From contig JAAAJB010000462.1 in NCBI GenBank assembly GCA_016098155.1, positions 1 to 28,591 of the forward strand: a DNA stretch of 28,591 nucleotides, written 5' to 3'. The position numbers were made by a program, and so were the translations under genes. How positions within the stretch are numbered: position 1 is the stretch's first letter; each line of letters opens with the position of its first letter. This document shows, in pieces, positions 8,200 through 16,392 of the stretch. This stretch comes from Actinomortierella ambigua (taxonomy: Eukaryota; Mortierellomycota; Mortierellomycetes; Mortierellales; Mortierellaceae). The notes beneath the pieces were generated by a model that saw only the letters and a list, made by a program, of their open reading frames with translations, had not been told where the DNA came from and did no database searches.

Positions 8200-10377
8200 A
8201 TGTTCAACCCGGACTCTTCCTATCAGAGTCTCGTCGACCAGCTGTATGGTGTCCCCAGCGAAAGCGTGTCGCGTAAGCTTCAGCAGCTCATTCCTTTGTT
8301 GACCATTGTCGGTCACCAATCCCAAGGCAAGTCCAAGACGCTCGAGTGTCTCACCCGACTGCCCTTCGTACACGGCTCAGGGATGGTGACAAGGTTCGCC
8401 ATCAGAACAAACCTCCGCCGCGACGCGACCCTGGTGGAGGATTTTCTGACGGCGAAGATCGAGGGCGAGGATGCGTTCAACAGGCGGTACAAGAACGGGA
8501 TCTCTCGCGACTCATTCCGCACCGTGATCGAGGATGCCTCCAACGTGCTCTGTGGTACCAATCGCTCCATTTCCGACAAAGTACTCGAGATTACCTTGAC
8601 AGGTCCGAACCAGTCGCCGTTGACGATCATTGACTTGCCTGGCATCATTGGCCAGCAGCGCGACTCTCAGAGTGCTGATCTTCCTAAAATCATTGAGAAC
8701 ATCACTCGTCGCTACATCAAGGATCCTCGCACCATCATTCTTGCTGTCATGGGCGCTGACAATGACTTTGAGTCCTCCCGCATCCTATCACTTGCAAGCG
8801 AGTACGACCCCGAAGGCGAGCGGACGGTGCCTATTGTCACCAAAACAGATGAAATCAAGGACGCTCAGGGCTGGATGTCTGTGATTCTCAACAAGGACAA
8901 GGTCATGCGTCACGGGTGGCTGGTCGTTTGCAACAAGTCGTACGAGGAAGATAGTTCCTGGGAGTATGCCCGCCAGAAGGAGGAGGAGTTCTTCCAAAAG
9001 GGCATTTGGCGCAAGGTCCATGCAAGCCGCAAGGGTCGTGGCCCAGTCTTGGATTTTTTGGGCAAGCTGCTCCATGATCTGATCTTGAAGGCACTCCCCG
9101 CGATCAAGGCCGAGGTCAGTGCTGAGCTCTACAGGCTCAACGACGACCTCGACGCCATGGGCACGCCGATTGCAACCATTCAGTCTGCATGCGAGCAGGT
9201 CACTCAAGCCAACAATGAGTTGCAACGGCAAGTCGCCCGCTTCTTGAACGCTGACTACTCGCCCGAGTATCTCGTCGCCTACGCGGGCAAGTCCCTTGCC
9301 AACATGTCTCGCCGAAGCGGTGTAGACAGCGACACCGATGACGACGATTACACTGACGATGGCCAGGAGAGTGTGGCTGTCGACGACGACGACGACGACG
9401 ATGACGATGTTGCGAACGATAACGGCAGCAGCGAATTGACCGTCAGGGCTGAACTCATGGCTGGTGTGGATCCACGTTTTGTTCGCTCATCTCTCCAGCG
9501 GATGTACAAACAGTATCGGAGCGCGATGATGGACGGTCTCCATCGTGTCACGTACGCCGAGATGGAGAGACAAATCGCCCTCTACAAGTCCTGCGAGCTA
9601 GAGGGCTTTATTTCGTTCACGACCTTTAAAGGAGTGTATAATGGTCACTACCTGCCAGGATGGATCGCTATTACCAAGGAGCATGTCGATAGAATGCACA
9701 ATTTCTTCCGTGACGCCCTCCAAGGATACATCCGGTACGCTTGCACGAACAAGTCGACTGCCAAGGTCTTCACAGCGTCGTTTAGCCGCTTTGCTCGGGA
9801 CCAGAAGAGCGAGATTGACCGGACGGTCAAGGACATTTTTGGTGATGAGCAGACGCCTTTTGCCCTCAACCGCCAGTTTGTCGAATCCGTCTACAAGGAG
9901 CGCGCCAAGAACCATTCGCTACCTGCCATGCCTGTTGAGTTGTCCGTGACGGAGAGAAATGAACACCGACAGCCAACACAGCAGAAGCTGCAGCAGCTTT
10001 CCCATCTCCGCACGCCTCCGCCAGAGCCCTCGCAGCCAACTGCAACCAGCACCACCACTGAGAACAACGCCAGCAGCAGCCAGAATCAGTCGTCTTCGCG
10101 CGTGGATAGCGACTGGAATGATGTCCTCTCGACCAAAGCCATGGTACCCTGCATGTTGGCGTATCTCACAACAGCTCTGGATCGCATTGTCGATGTGGTC
10201 CTGATGCAAACGATCGAGCGCCACATGATCCGGCGCATCTATCTGTATTTTGATCTCATGTCCCGGCCAACAGAAGAGATCTTAAAGAGCTTGATCGAGC
10301 CTCCTCACCTCCAGGAGCGCCGTAAAGATCTCAAGTCCAAGATTGCCGATCTGGAGCGTCTCATGGACGAGCTCTAA
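8200..10377 (+). CDS. Dynamin-like (Mx-type short dynamin) GTPase, 725 aa
   Basis: A large GTPase whose relatives self-assemble on membranes and use GTP hydrolysis to remodel or cut them. Visible motifs: P-loop GHQSQGKSK (38-46), switch I in GSGMVTRF (59-66), DLPG (145-148), LAVMGADNDF (181-190) and TKTD (214-217). A stalk region follows, interrupted by a very acidic segment of Asp runs (about 377-407). The C-terminal GTPase effector domain is at about 640-725 (MVPCMLAYLTTALDRIVDVV, ending in a coiled coil). There is no PH or proline-rich domain, as in Mx-type or fungal short dynamins. The last P-loop serine is Lys, but the residues for nucleotide binding are kept. ATG 8200 is chosen because it follows a 3' splice site and starts a dynamin-like N-terminus. 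The coding region has no intron. Specific organelle unknown. Confidence 0.88.
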   Translation: MFNPDSSYQSLVDQLYGVPSESVSRKLQQLIPLLTIVGHQSQGKSKTLECLTRLPFVHGSGMVTRFAIRTNLRRDATLVEDFLTAKIEGEDAFNRRYKNGISRDSFRTVIEDASNVLCGTNRSISDKVLEITLTGPNQSPLTIIDLPGIIGQQRDSQSADLPKIIENITRRYIKDPRTIILAVMGADNDFESSRILSLASEYDPEGERTVPIVTKTDEIKDAQGWMSVILNKDKVMRHGWLVVCNKSYEEDSSWEYARQKEEEFFQKGIWRKVHASRKGRGPVLDFLGKLLHDLILKALPAIKAEVSAELYRLNDDLDAMGTPIATIQSACEQVTQANNELQRQVARFLNADYSPEYLVAYAGKSLANMSRRSGVDSDTDDDDYTDDGQESVAVDDDDDDDDDVANDNGSSELTVRAELMAGVDPRFVRSSLQRMYKQYRSAMMDGLHRVTYAEMERQIALYKSCELEGFISFTTFKGVYNGHYLPGWIAITKEHVDRMHNFFRDALQGYIRYACTNKSTAKVFTASFSRFARDQKSEIDRTVKDIFGDEQTPFALNRQFVESVYKERAKNHSLPAMPVELSVTERNEHRQPTQQKLQQLSHLRTPPPEPSQPTATSTTTENNASSSQNQSSSRVDSDWNDVLSTKAMVPCMLAYLTTALDRIVDVVLMQTIERHMIRRIYLYFDLMSRPTEEILKSLIEPPHLQERRKDLKSKIADLERLMDEL

Positions 10378-10417
10378 ATTGATGCCAATATCTTTCCTCA
10401 CCCATTCACTTTAGCAT

Positions 10418-10620
10418 TTTTTTCTCTCTCTCTCTCTCTCTCCATCTCTTACCTTCTTTTCCATATCTTTTCTCTTTTTCTACCTCTCTTTCTCTCTGGT
10501 TTTCGTTCTTTTTGTTTGTTTACTTGCAGTTTTTTTTTTTTGGCGTCCTTTGCTTATTCTCTGTTCTTTGTATGTATTGTCTCTTTATTTTTTTATTTTT
10601 ATTTTTATTTTTTGCTTTGC
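10418..10620. repeat. CT microsatellite and T-rich low-complexity tract
   Basis: A (CT)n run at about 10421-10442, further CT-rich segments, and TATTTTT-type repeats at about 10580-10612, all in the probable 3' UTR of the dynamin-like gene. Confidence 0.8.
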
Positions 10621-10654
10621 CAACCACTTCTCTCCTTTGGTTCATACTATGGTG

Positions 10655-10660
10655 AATAAA
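10655..10660 (+). terminator. AATAAA polyadenylation signal
   Basis: AATAAA about 280 bases after the dynamin-like stop, following a CT/T-rich 3' UTR. It is a likely cleavage/polyadenylation signal for that gene. Confidence 0.4.
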
Positions 10661-10789
10661 GTACATCCTGAACAATTGAACAGGTGCCTGTTTACTAGAT
10701 ATTACCCGTTTTTCATTTTCTTTCCTTACATAAATTACAAAATCATAGCGGTGCGTCTAACTTGCGCCAGTACACACAGCCACGATGAA

Positions 10790-11292
10790 ATACTCACCTA
10801 CAAGGGAAGCGTGTGGCTAGGGAAAAGAGCCAAGAAGGAAGAGTTCACACGGACGGCCGACAGCCTTCTCAGGATGGTGGACGGATGTGTTGGCGCCAGG
10901 AGGGAGGGCGGGAACAAGGTGGTCATCGGGGTAGGCCTGGGCCAGTTTTCATCGAACAGCAAGCTTGCCTCGATGCACGAGTCTTTTCGGTCCTTCTTTG
11001 TCCAAAAGGTATACTTCCATTCATCCCGACGTTCGCGACTGCATGTTGAATATCAATACCATGCTAACCGATAACGCCTTCTTGATTATGCCACGTATTG
11101 TTAGGCACGATCCCTTGGCTACATAGTGGTTGGTGTCAACGAGTACTACACCAGCAAGAAGTGTCCGACCTGCGAGAACTTTGTGGCCTAGACCCAAAGC
11201 ATCCGCCGCTTGTACTGCCGCAGCTGCCACAAGTTTTTTCACCGAAATGTCATGGCTGGTCACAACATCTGCAATGTTGTCCGTGGCCATCT
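10790..11292 (+). pseudogene. Fanzor (eukaryotic TnpB-like RNA-guided nuclease), C-terminal relic
   Basis: Two exons joined in phase across a 96-nt GT..AG intron (11009-11104). Exon 1 includes GKRAKKEEF and NKVVIGVGLGQFSS. Exon 2 starts at 11105 and carries the RuvC-II glutamate in VGVNEYYTSKKCP (E at 11141-11143), a four-Cys zinc ribbon (CPTC at 11162-11173, CRSC at 11216-11227) and then HRNVMAGHNICNVVRGHL. In TnpB/Fanzor proteins this last block is HRD-x-x-A-x-x-N and its Asp is the third RuvC catalytic residue; here it is Asn (11246-11248). TAG at 11189-11191 breaks the frame inside the zinc ribbon. The RuvC-I Asp region and the N-terminal guide-RNA-binding part are missing. Full-length relatives cut DNA under guidance of an omega RNA and often ride on transposons. 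The intron argues against bacterial contamination. This copy is dead as a nuclease. Confidence 0.8.
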
Positions 11293-11865
11293 GGGCAGGA
11301 GTTCTATAGCGGCCACAAGAAGATGCACTCTTTCAAGTTTCAAGCCATTACCACCCCTGATGGCATCATTGTTCATCTTGGTGGTCCTTTCCCGGGTCGG
11401 CTCAACGACGCAGGAATGCTTATCCGATCAAGGATCTGCGACTATCTCGCTGTCCATGCCCGTTCTCCTGATAACCGTCAGTTGATTGTCTATGGTGATG
11501 AACGATATGGCCAGTCCGACGAGATCATGACACCTTTCAGGGGAAACGTGCTGACCCCCGAGCAAGCAGCTCGCAACGAAAGCTTGAGGCGTCCCCGACT
11601 ATGCTCTGAGTGGAGCTTTTGCTTCATCTCGAACAGATGGGGGCAACTCAATCTAGCGGCTCCGTCTCTCACCAGTGGGTCATTATGATACTACCCTGTT
11701 GCTGTCTTGTTCTCCAACCCCCTGCGATGCTTTGGTCGAAATGACACTACGCGAGGCTTCTACGGGATGGCAGCGCCAGCGCCTGAGGCGTACCTTACCA
11801 CGAGAGAGCAATGGGATGCAGCTAGGCAAATCCATGTCGTCCCCGGTCATTTCGATCACATTTGA
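11293..11865 (+). pseudogene. PIF/Harbinger-like (DDE_4) transposase, 5'-truncated, one in-frame stop
   Basis: Directly after the Fanzor relic, in another frame, the sequence reads QEFYSGHKKMHSFKFQ, PDGIIVHLGGPFPGR, NDAGMLIRSRI (second catalytic Asp), LIVYGDERYG, RPRLCSEWSFCFI (third catalytic residue, Glu) and, after TGA at 11686-11688, YYPVAVLFSNPLRCFGRND and GFYGMAAPAPEAYL, stopping at TGA 11863-11865. These are the hallmarks of DDE_4/HARBI1-type transposases in correct order. The first catalytic Asp and the N-terminal helix-turn-helix are absent, their place being taken by the Fanzor relic, so the copy is inactive. Such enzymes cut and paste DNA in the nucleus and often need a second, DNA-binding protein from a neighbouring ORF. 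The gene at 11892-13331 is a candidate for that partner. Confidence 0.75.
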
Positions 11866-11875
11866 GTGCTTAGAA

Positions 11876-11889
11876 AAATAAATTTATTT
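11876..11889. terminator. Palindromic bidirectional polyadenylation signal
   Basis: AAATAAATTTATTT is a perfect palindrome giving AATAAA on both strands. It lies 11 bases after the stop of the DDE relic (11865) and 3 bases past the stop of the minus-strand gene ending at 11892, so one site could end both convergent transcripts. Confidence 0.55.
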
Positions 11890-11891
11890 GC

Positions 11892-13331
11892 TTACATCGT
11901 GTAGAGATGTAAGAGATGATGGGTGTCGTGGTGCAGGTGCGCTATTTCCAGTGCGGCGACTCTACGCTCTAGCTGGGTCCGTCTGTAAGTGGTGTCGTTC
12001 AACACATCGATGAGCTCCGATAGTTCGATGCCCGTCGTCTTGGCCTTGTCGTTCATCCTGTGAATTGTTTTGTGGTATTCATCCGTGAACGTCGCCAGTT
12101 GGTTGTGTATCGTCGCCAGTTGGTTGTGGATAACATGGATCTGTGCGGTAAGTACCTCGAGTTGCTTGTTGTACGACTCGACGTGTCTGCATCGCTCCTC
12201 CAACTTGTCCATTCGCGCGGTGAGAGATGTGATAGGATCAGGAGCCATGATGCCTCTTAGCCTTCTTGGTAGTCGGACCTTGGTAGGAGATACGTCAGTC
12301 GATGTCGAGCCAGTGTCAGTAGATTCTCCTGTTGATTCTAGAGACAAACGAGGTTTTTTGGCTTGTCTGCGTGGTGTAGCCAGGGTAGCAGTCATGGTGG
12401 AGATGTGAGTAGTATCAGATTCCGACAGCGATGTTGCCACAGATGTAAACGGCGGAATGGTGCTGCTCCCTGACGCAACCTCATGAATGACTGCGACAAC
12501 GGCGTCTGATCCATTATTTGCAGAGTCGACATCTCCATCGCCGCCGTCTTCCCCTGCTACGTCAGCATGCGTCCCGCGTCGCTTCCGGTTGTAGCTCAGC
12601 CTAGATTCATTCACTCGACGATCTCTTGCCTCAGTCTCCGCCACAATGCGAGCCCTTTCCACATTCCTCGCAGCTAATTGCCTCTGATCGCGTTCCACAA
12701 TGTCAGTGTGATAACCAACCAGCTCCAATGCCAAAACCGAAAGCTTCGTGTCGCTCCATGGATCGCCTGTCGCCGTGATGAGGAAGGTATCAAGTCTCTG
12801 CCGGTCCTCTATCACCCGATGGTAGAGAGGATACAAAGCGTTTGCTGTTACGCCCTGTAAGGACGGTTCGACTGCAGCAAGCTCAGTTGCCAAGTCTCTG
12901 AAGGTGGGGCTATCCCTGCTGAGACCGAAGTGAGCGGCAGGGTCCTGAAGATTAGCTTTAGCAGGTACACGATTGCGCAGGAACAGGGTCGCTTTGAAAA
13001 TGCTTTCGCTATTTGTGCACGATGGGTTGAACTGAAGCAGTCGGAAAGGGCCAGCTGGAGGGCCCCCATTATTTACCATATGTGGGCGGTTATCCGCTAA
13101 GTATCACAGGTAAAGAGAAAACAAACGTGCAAGTTTAGTAGACTTCCAGAGTATGGGAACGTCGATGAAAGCTGCTTAAGATACCAGGTACTCACGTTCA
13201 GCGACCCTGTTCATAAGCTGTTCGGCGTTCGGTGGGTCTTTAAACACCTTACGGAAATACTGTACTTTCTCATACGTCGAGAAAGTGTCGCTCCATTCAA
13301 GTTTTCTTGAGTTTCTCCTGGGAGCGTCCAT
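11892..13331 (-). CDS. Coiled-coil protein of unknown function, 2 exons, 446 aa; candidate transposon accessory ORF
   Basis: Exon 1 is 13331-13196 (starts MDAPRRNSRKLEWSDTFSTY), exon 2 is 13096-11892. The intron of 99 nt has a GTGAGT donor and CTTAG acceptor, phase is kept, and the total is exactly 447 codons with stop. The ATG at 13331 is preferred over an internal ATG at 13079 because exon 1 joins cleanly in frame. Residues 1-110 are basic-to-mixed and might be a Myb/SANT-like fold (weak impression: FRDLATELAAVEPSLQGV). A charged Arg/Glu helix, a Ser/Thr-rich linker with KKPR basic patches and a C-terminal coiled coil follow. The coil includes a duplicated HNQLAT unit encoded by a repeated GTCGCCAGTTGGTTGTG near 12095-12130. 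I do not recognise a named family. It converges tail-to-tail on the DDE relic, as the second ORF of PIF/Harbinger elements can, so a DNA-binding helper role is possible but unproven. Confidence 0.6.
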
Positions 13332-13599
13332 GCGAGGAGCCGCATTTGCCAATGATGTTTGATAAATTAATTACGAGAGCATGTGGCATCGAAAGCCATA
13401 TTTGTTGGGCTGCTTTTGTATCACGTGACACTGGGTGGTCCTTTCCGTTTCACCCAGGACGAAAAATTGCCCTTCACAGAAACTCCCCCAATCGTCCACG
13501 CGTGTACCCCTTCCACCTGGAGGCCGGGCCTGAACAGTTTGGCCCCGTCCTACAGGCCCTCACGATCCACCCTCAGAAGAACACCCCTCTTCACAAGAG

Positions 13600-13860
13600 C
13601 ACTACACGCGAGCTGCACAGTTTCTACGGCCGAGCTTGCTGGACCCCGCCAGTTTTCACCACCATTCGCCGAGAATCCGGATCCAGGTCGGCTTGGTCCA
13701 AATTCTGGAAGGACGACATTCCCCACCAGGCACGCACCTTCTGGTAGCGCTTTAAACAAGACCGCCTCCCCTGTGATACTCTACGCGCATACCTGTGGGA
13801 CATGGACGCGGCCTGCGATGCCCCCCGATGCCCCCCGATGCCAGGAACCTTCCCAGTCCA
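13600..13860 (+). pseudogene. Non-LTR (LINE) retrotransposon 3' coding relic (zf-RVT-like)
   Basis: The plus frame ending at TAG 13745-13747 reads SAWSKFWKDDIPHQARTFW, and past the stop continues in the same frame as RFKQDRLPCDTLRAYLWDMD. The pattern W-x-W-x(3)-IP-x(3)-R-x-F-W-[W/stop]-R-x(5)-LPC is the segment found after the reverse transcriptase/RNase H in many LINE ORF2 proteins (zinc-binding in reverse transcriptase). The TAG most simply replaces a conserved Trp. No reverse transcriptase core is visible upstream, so only a short 3' piece remains. Confidence 0.55.
13817..13842 (+). repeat. GATGCCCCCC tandem repeat
   Basis: The 10-bp unit GATGCCCCCC occurs twice and begins a third copy (GATGCC) within the LINE relic. 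Confidence 0.8.
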
Positions 13861-13919
13861 AACAGCACTACACCTTCCTAATTACATACACTCTGCCAGA
13901 CGAACAATAGAAGTGCATT

Positions 13920-14331
13920 CTTTGTACACATTGGGGGCGTATGCGGGGGAGAATAGTCTCGTAGTCCTCACACGGGTAGGAGCAGTGGATATACCCTTAG
14001 CAGGTGTGCTGAACAGGGAGCCAAGTCTGTTAGGGGTCCTCCTCTTCGCCCACACGCCTCCTCCATGTCGACGGGTAAAGAGAAACCGTAACTTGTTCTG
14101 CTAGTGGACATCCCTCCCCTCATGTCTCATGTCGTATGCTTGTATTGTCTTTATTCCTCAGCTCTGTGGTCAGTCTCCTTCAGCTTGGGTGGTCAATCTT
14201 TAGTGCCTGGGCCACTGCATGTTATGGACAATTCTATGGGTGCTTGATGACCTCTTTGAATTCTATCTTTCCTTCAACCGATCAACAGCCCGATGGCGGG
14301 AGTAGGTTCACATAAGATCTCGCTGTTGAGA
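13920..14331. other. Spacer downstream of RecQ-like gene
   Basis: Open frames here (such as 13802-14104 plus) show no recognisable domain. It includes the 3' flank of the RecQ-like gene, which ends at 14332. I saw no clear polyadenylation signal. Confidence 0.3.
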
Positions 14332-16392
14332 TCAAACGGGGGCATCCTCCGACTGGTCCACGGCCGACGTTCCCCCCTGAATATCCATCTCCTGCTGATC
14401 ACCATGTATGGTGTTCGCCTCGGCAAGAGCCTCCATAACAACCCGCGCGATCTGGCCAGGGTATTGAGCCTTAAAGGGGATCCAGGAAGTAGTTTTGGTG
14501 ATAACCTGTATGTTGGCAGCGGTTGTGGCCGCGTGGAGCTTCCGGCTTAGCAGGTCAATCACTTCTGGAGGCAAATAACAATCCTTGGGATGCTGCTGCA
14601 ACTCCCCATCGCGACTAGCTTGCTGGAACGCCGACTCCCTCCATTCCAGCAATCTCCTCCTCCCGACCCGCTGCTCCCTGTCCGTTGCAATGGCGGCGGT
14701 AATGGGATTACCCGTGCTATAAGGACCTTGAAGACATACATCGCAGCACTCGTTGCGACGGCGAAAGCTGTTCCCAAAGTATTCGTCGATCACCTCCCAC
14801 CGGCACACCTTCTCCTCGCCCCTCATGGCTTTGACGAACTCAAGGATCCCAGTCCTTCGACTGTACTTGCCACTGGTAGTTGGAGGCGCAAGTAAGATGG
14901 CATGTCCTCGGAGTTGAGGATTACGCGCAGCATGACCGAATCGTTGCATGAGACTTGATAAATCCTGCGGAAGACTACATGTGGTATAAAAAAAAATAAA
15001 AAATAAAAAATAAAAAATGTTATAGGGAACGCCTCACATTTCAGATGCATTGCGCTCTTATCATATGTTCTCAACCTACCCATATTGTATAACTGTTGCC
15101 ACATCAGAGAAATGACTTCCCACGCTGAGGTCATCGGTAGTCAACAGGACGTCAATCTCGTTGTTACGGAACTTTTGAATCACCTTTTGTTTGGCAGCAG
15201 GAACGCGTAGTGCAAAGAAACAATCGACTCTTAAATCGGGCCTCTCAAACTTCAACAAGCTCTGTACTCTCCTTAAAAGTAGGGAGCTGTTGAAGTAAAC
15301 AACCGTCCTTGTCCTGCCCAGCAACCACGGAAAATGATACTCCAGCTCCTCCTCTTCAACGATTTGAACCTCGAGCTGGATATCATCGCAAATGTCCTTC
15401 ACACGAATCACCTCAACTTTGGATGAAGGCCCAAAAACAGCCTTCTTGACCTTGTCCGTCCTCTCAGGCGGGAGGGTGGAGGTGAGGCCCAAAATTGGCG
15501 CCTTAGGCGCTTCTTTGCGGAGCTGGCCAATATCCTTGTAGTAAGGTTGCAGATCGGCACTGTCGACTTCGTCCACCACGAGGGAGCTCAGGCGGTGCTG
15601 CCACTGCTCTTTCCTCCAAATCCGTCGAACTTTCTTGGCGGTGTTGCCCGGTCCAAAAATGAGGTCTGGTGAAACAAACACAGCTCGGTAAAACCCTTTC
15701 GCGATTGCCTTCATGTCGCGATGGGAGATTTGACTCTCGTTGTGGGTAGAAAGCAGGAAGCATGGGATATTCTTGTTACCGAGCATCTACAACACACATT
15801 CACAGAGTTTTTGTAAAGGGGAAGGGGGACGGTGGTTAGGAAGGGGGGGGGAGATGGGGATGGGGATGGGGATGGGGATGGGGACAAAAATTTAGTCAAG
15901 ACTCCCGCCAAAGTAACGCTATACCTCCATCTGGTCTTGCATCCAGGCAATTCGCGGAGAGACTATCATAGTGGTGTCCATATTCCAGATGGCCATCGGC
16001 AGGGAGTAGGCAAGCGTCTTGGCCCAACCACAAGGCGCGACCAGGAGGGTGTCCTCTCTGCAGCGCACACGCTCGGTGATCTGAAACTGCTCGACTGTTG
16101 GCGATCGCCCAAAGGCTGCTTTACATTGGTGAATGGTATGAAAACGAAAAGGATTCTAGAGAAAGCAAACAGCAAACAGCAAAAAAAAACAGCATTAGAT
16201 GCGATCAGATAGTCATAGGTGGTAGGTGAAGCCAACTGAGAATCTAGCTCTACATACCAACAAATCGCCGTTATAATCATCGATTTCTTCTTCTTCGCCG
16301 CCGCTATCGCTTTCTGGTAGTGGCTGGTTAAGAATGGCATCCATGAATGGCAACCCCGGTGATGGTAGCGAGTCGATATATGAAGCCTGCAT
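14332..16392 (-). CDS. RecQ-like DNA helicase, 4 exons, 571 aa, with altered core motifs
   Basis: Exons 16392-16258, 16155-15925, 15786-15080 and 14974-14332 join in phase (donors GTATGT, GTATAG, GTAGGT) and total 572 codons with stop. RecQ helicases unwind DNA 3' to 5' using ATP in the nucleus. Motifs in order: Q-motif-like FGRSPTVEQFQ (60-70), Walker A APCGWAKT (85-92), IVSPRIAWMQDQM (109-121), DEVD box (194-197) in place of DEAH, GLTSTLPP (222-229), motif V DVLLTTDDLSVGS (334-346), YGLPQDLSSLMQRFGHAARN with motif VI QRFGHAAR, and a C-terminal Cys-rich CRWEVIDEYF...NECCDVC matching the RecQ zinc-binding region. Several invariant positions differ (GSGKS-type P-loop, DEAH, QRxGRxGR), yet the frame is open. 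ATG 16392 is the first in frame; a CTAAC...GGAG sequence just upstream could be a 3' splice site, so another 5' exon is possible. Confidence 0.8.
14984..15018 (+). repeat. AAAAAAT-type microsatellite in intron 3 of the RecQ-like gene
   Basis: TATAAAAAAAAATAAAAAATAAAAAATAAAAAATG; on the coding strand it forms the T-rich tract before the 3' splice site at 14975. Confidence 0.8.
15842..15886 (+). repeat. (GGGGAT)n G-rich microsatellite in intron 2 of the RecQ-like gene
   Basis: A run of nine or more G is followed by GATGGGGATGGGGATGGGGA and further copies: at least five GGGG tracts at 2-nt spacing, able in principle to form a G-quadruplex on the plus (non-coding) strand. It is not the TTAGGG telomere repeat. 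Confidence 0.85.

Noticed and set aside
10790..11292. An active or bacterial TnpB/IS605 OrfB gene
   Set aside because: The frame needs a GT..AG intron, contains a premature stop, lacks the N-terminal half, and the final RuvC Asp is Asn. Neighbours are eukaryotic.
15842..15886. Interstitial telomere repeat
   Set aside because: The unit is GGGGAT, not the TTAGGG typical of these fungi, and it lies inside an intron.
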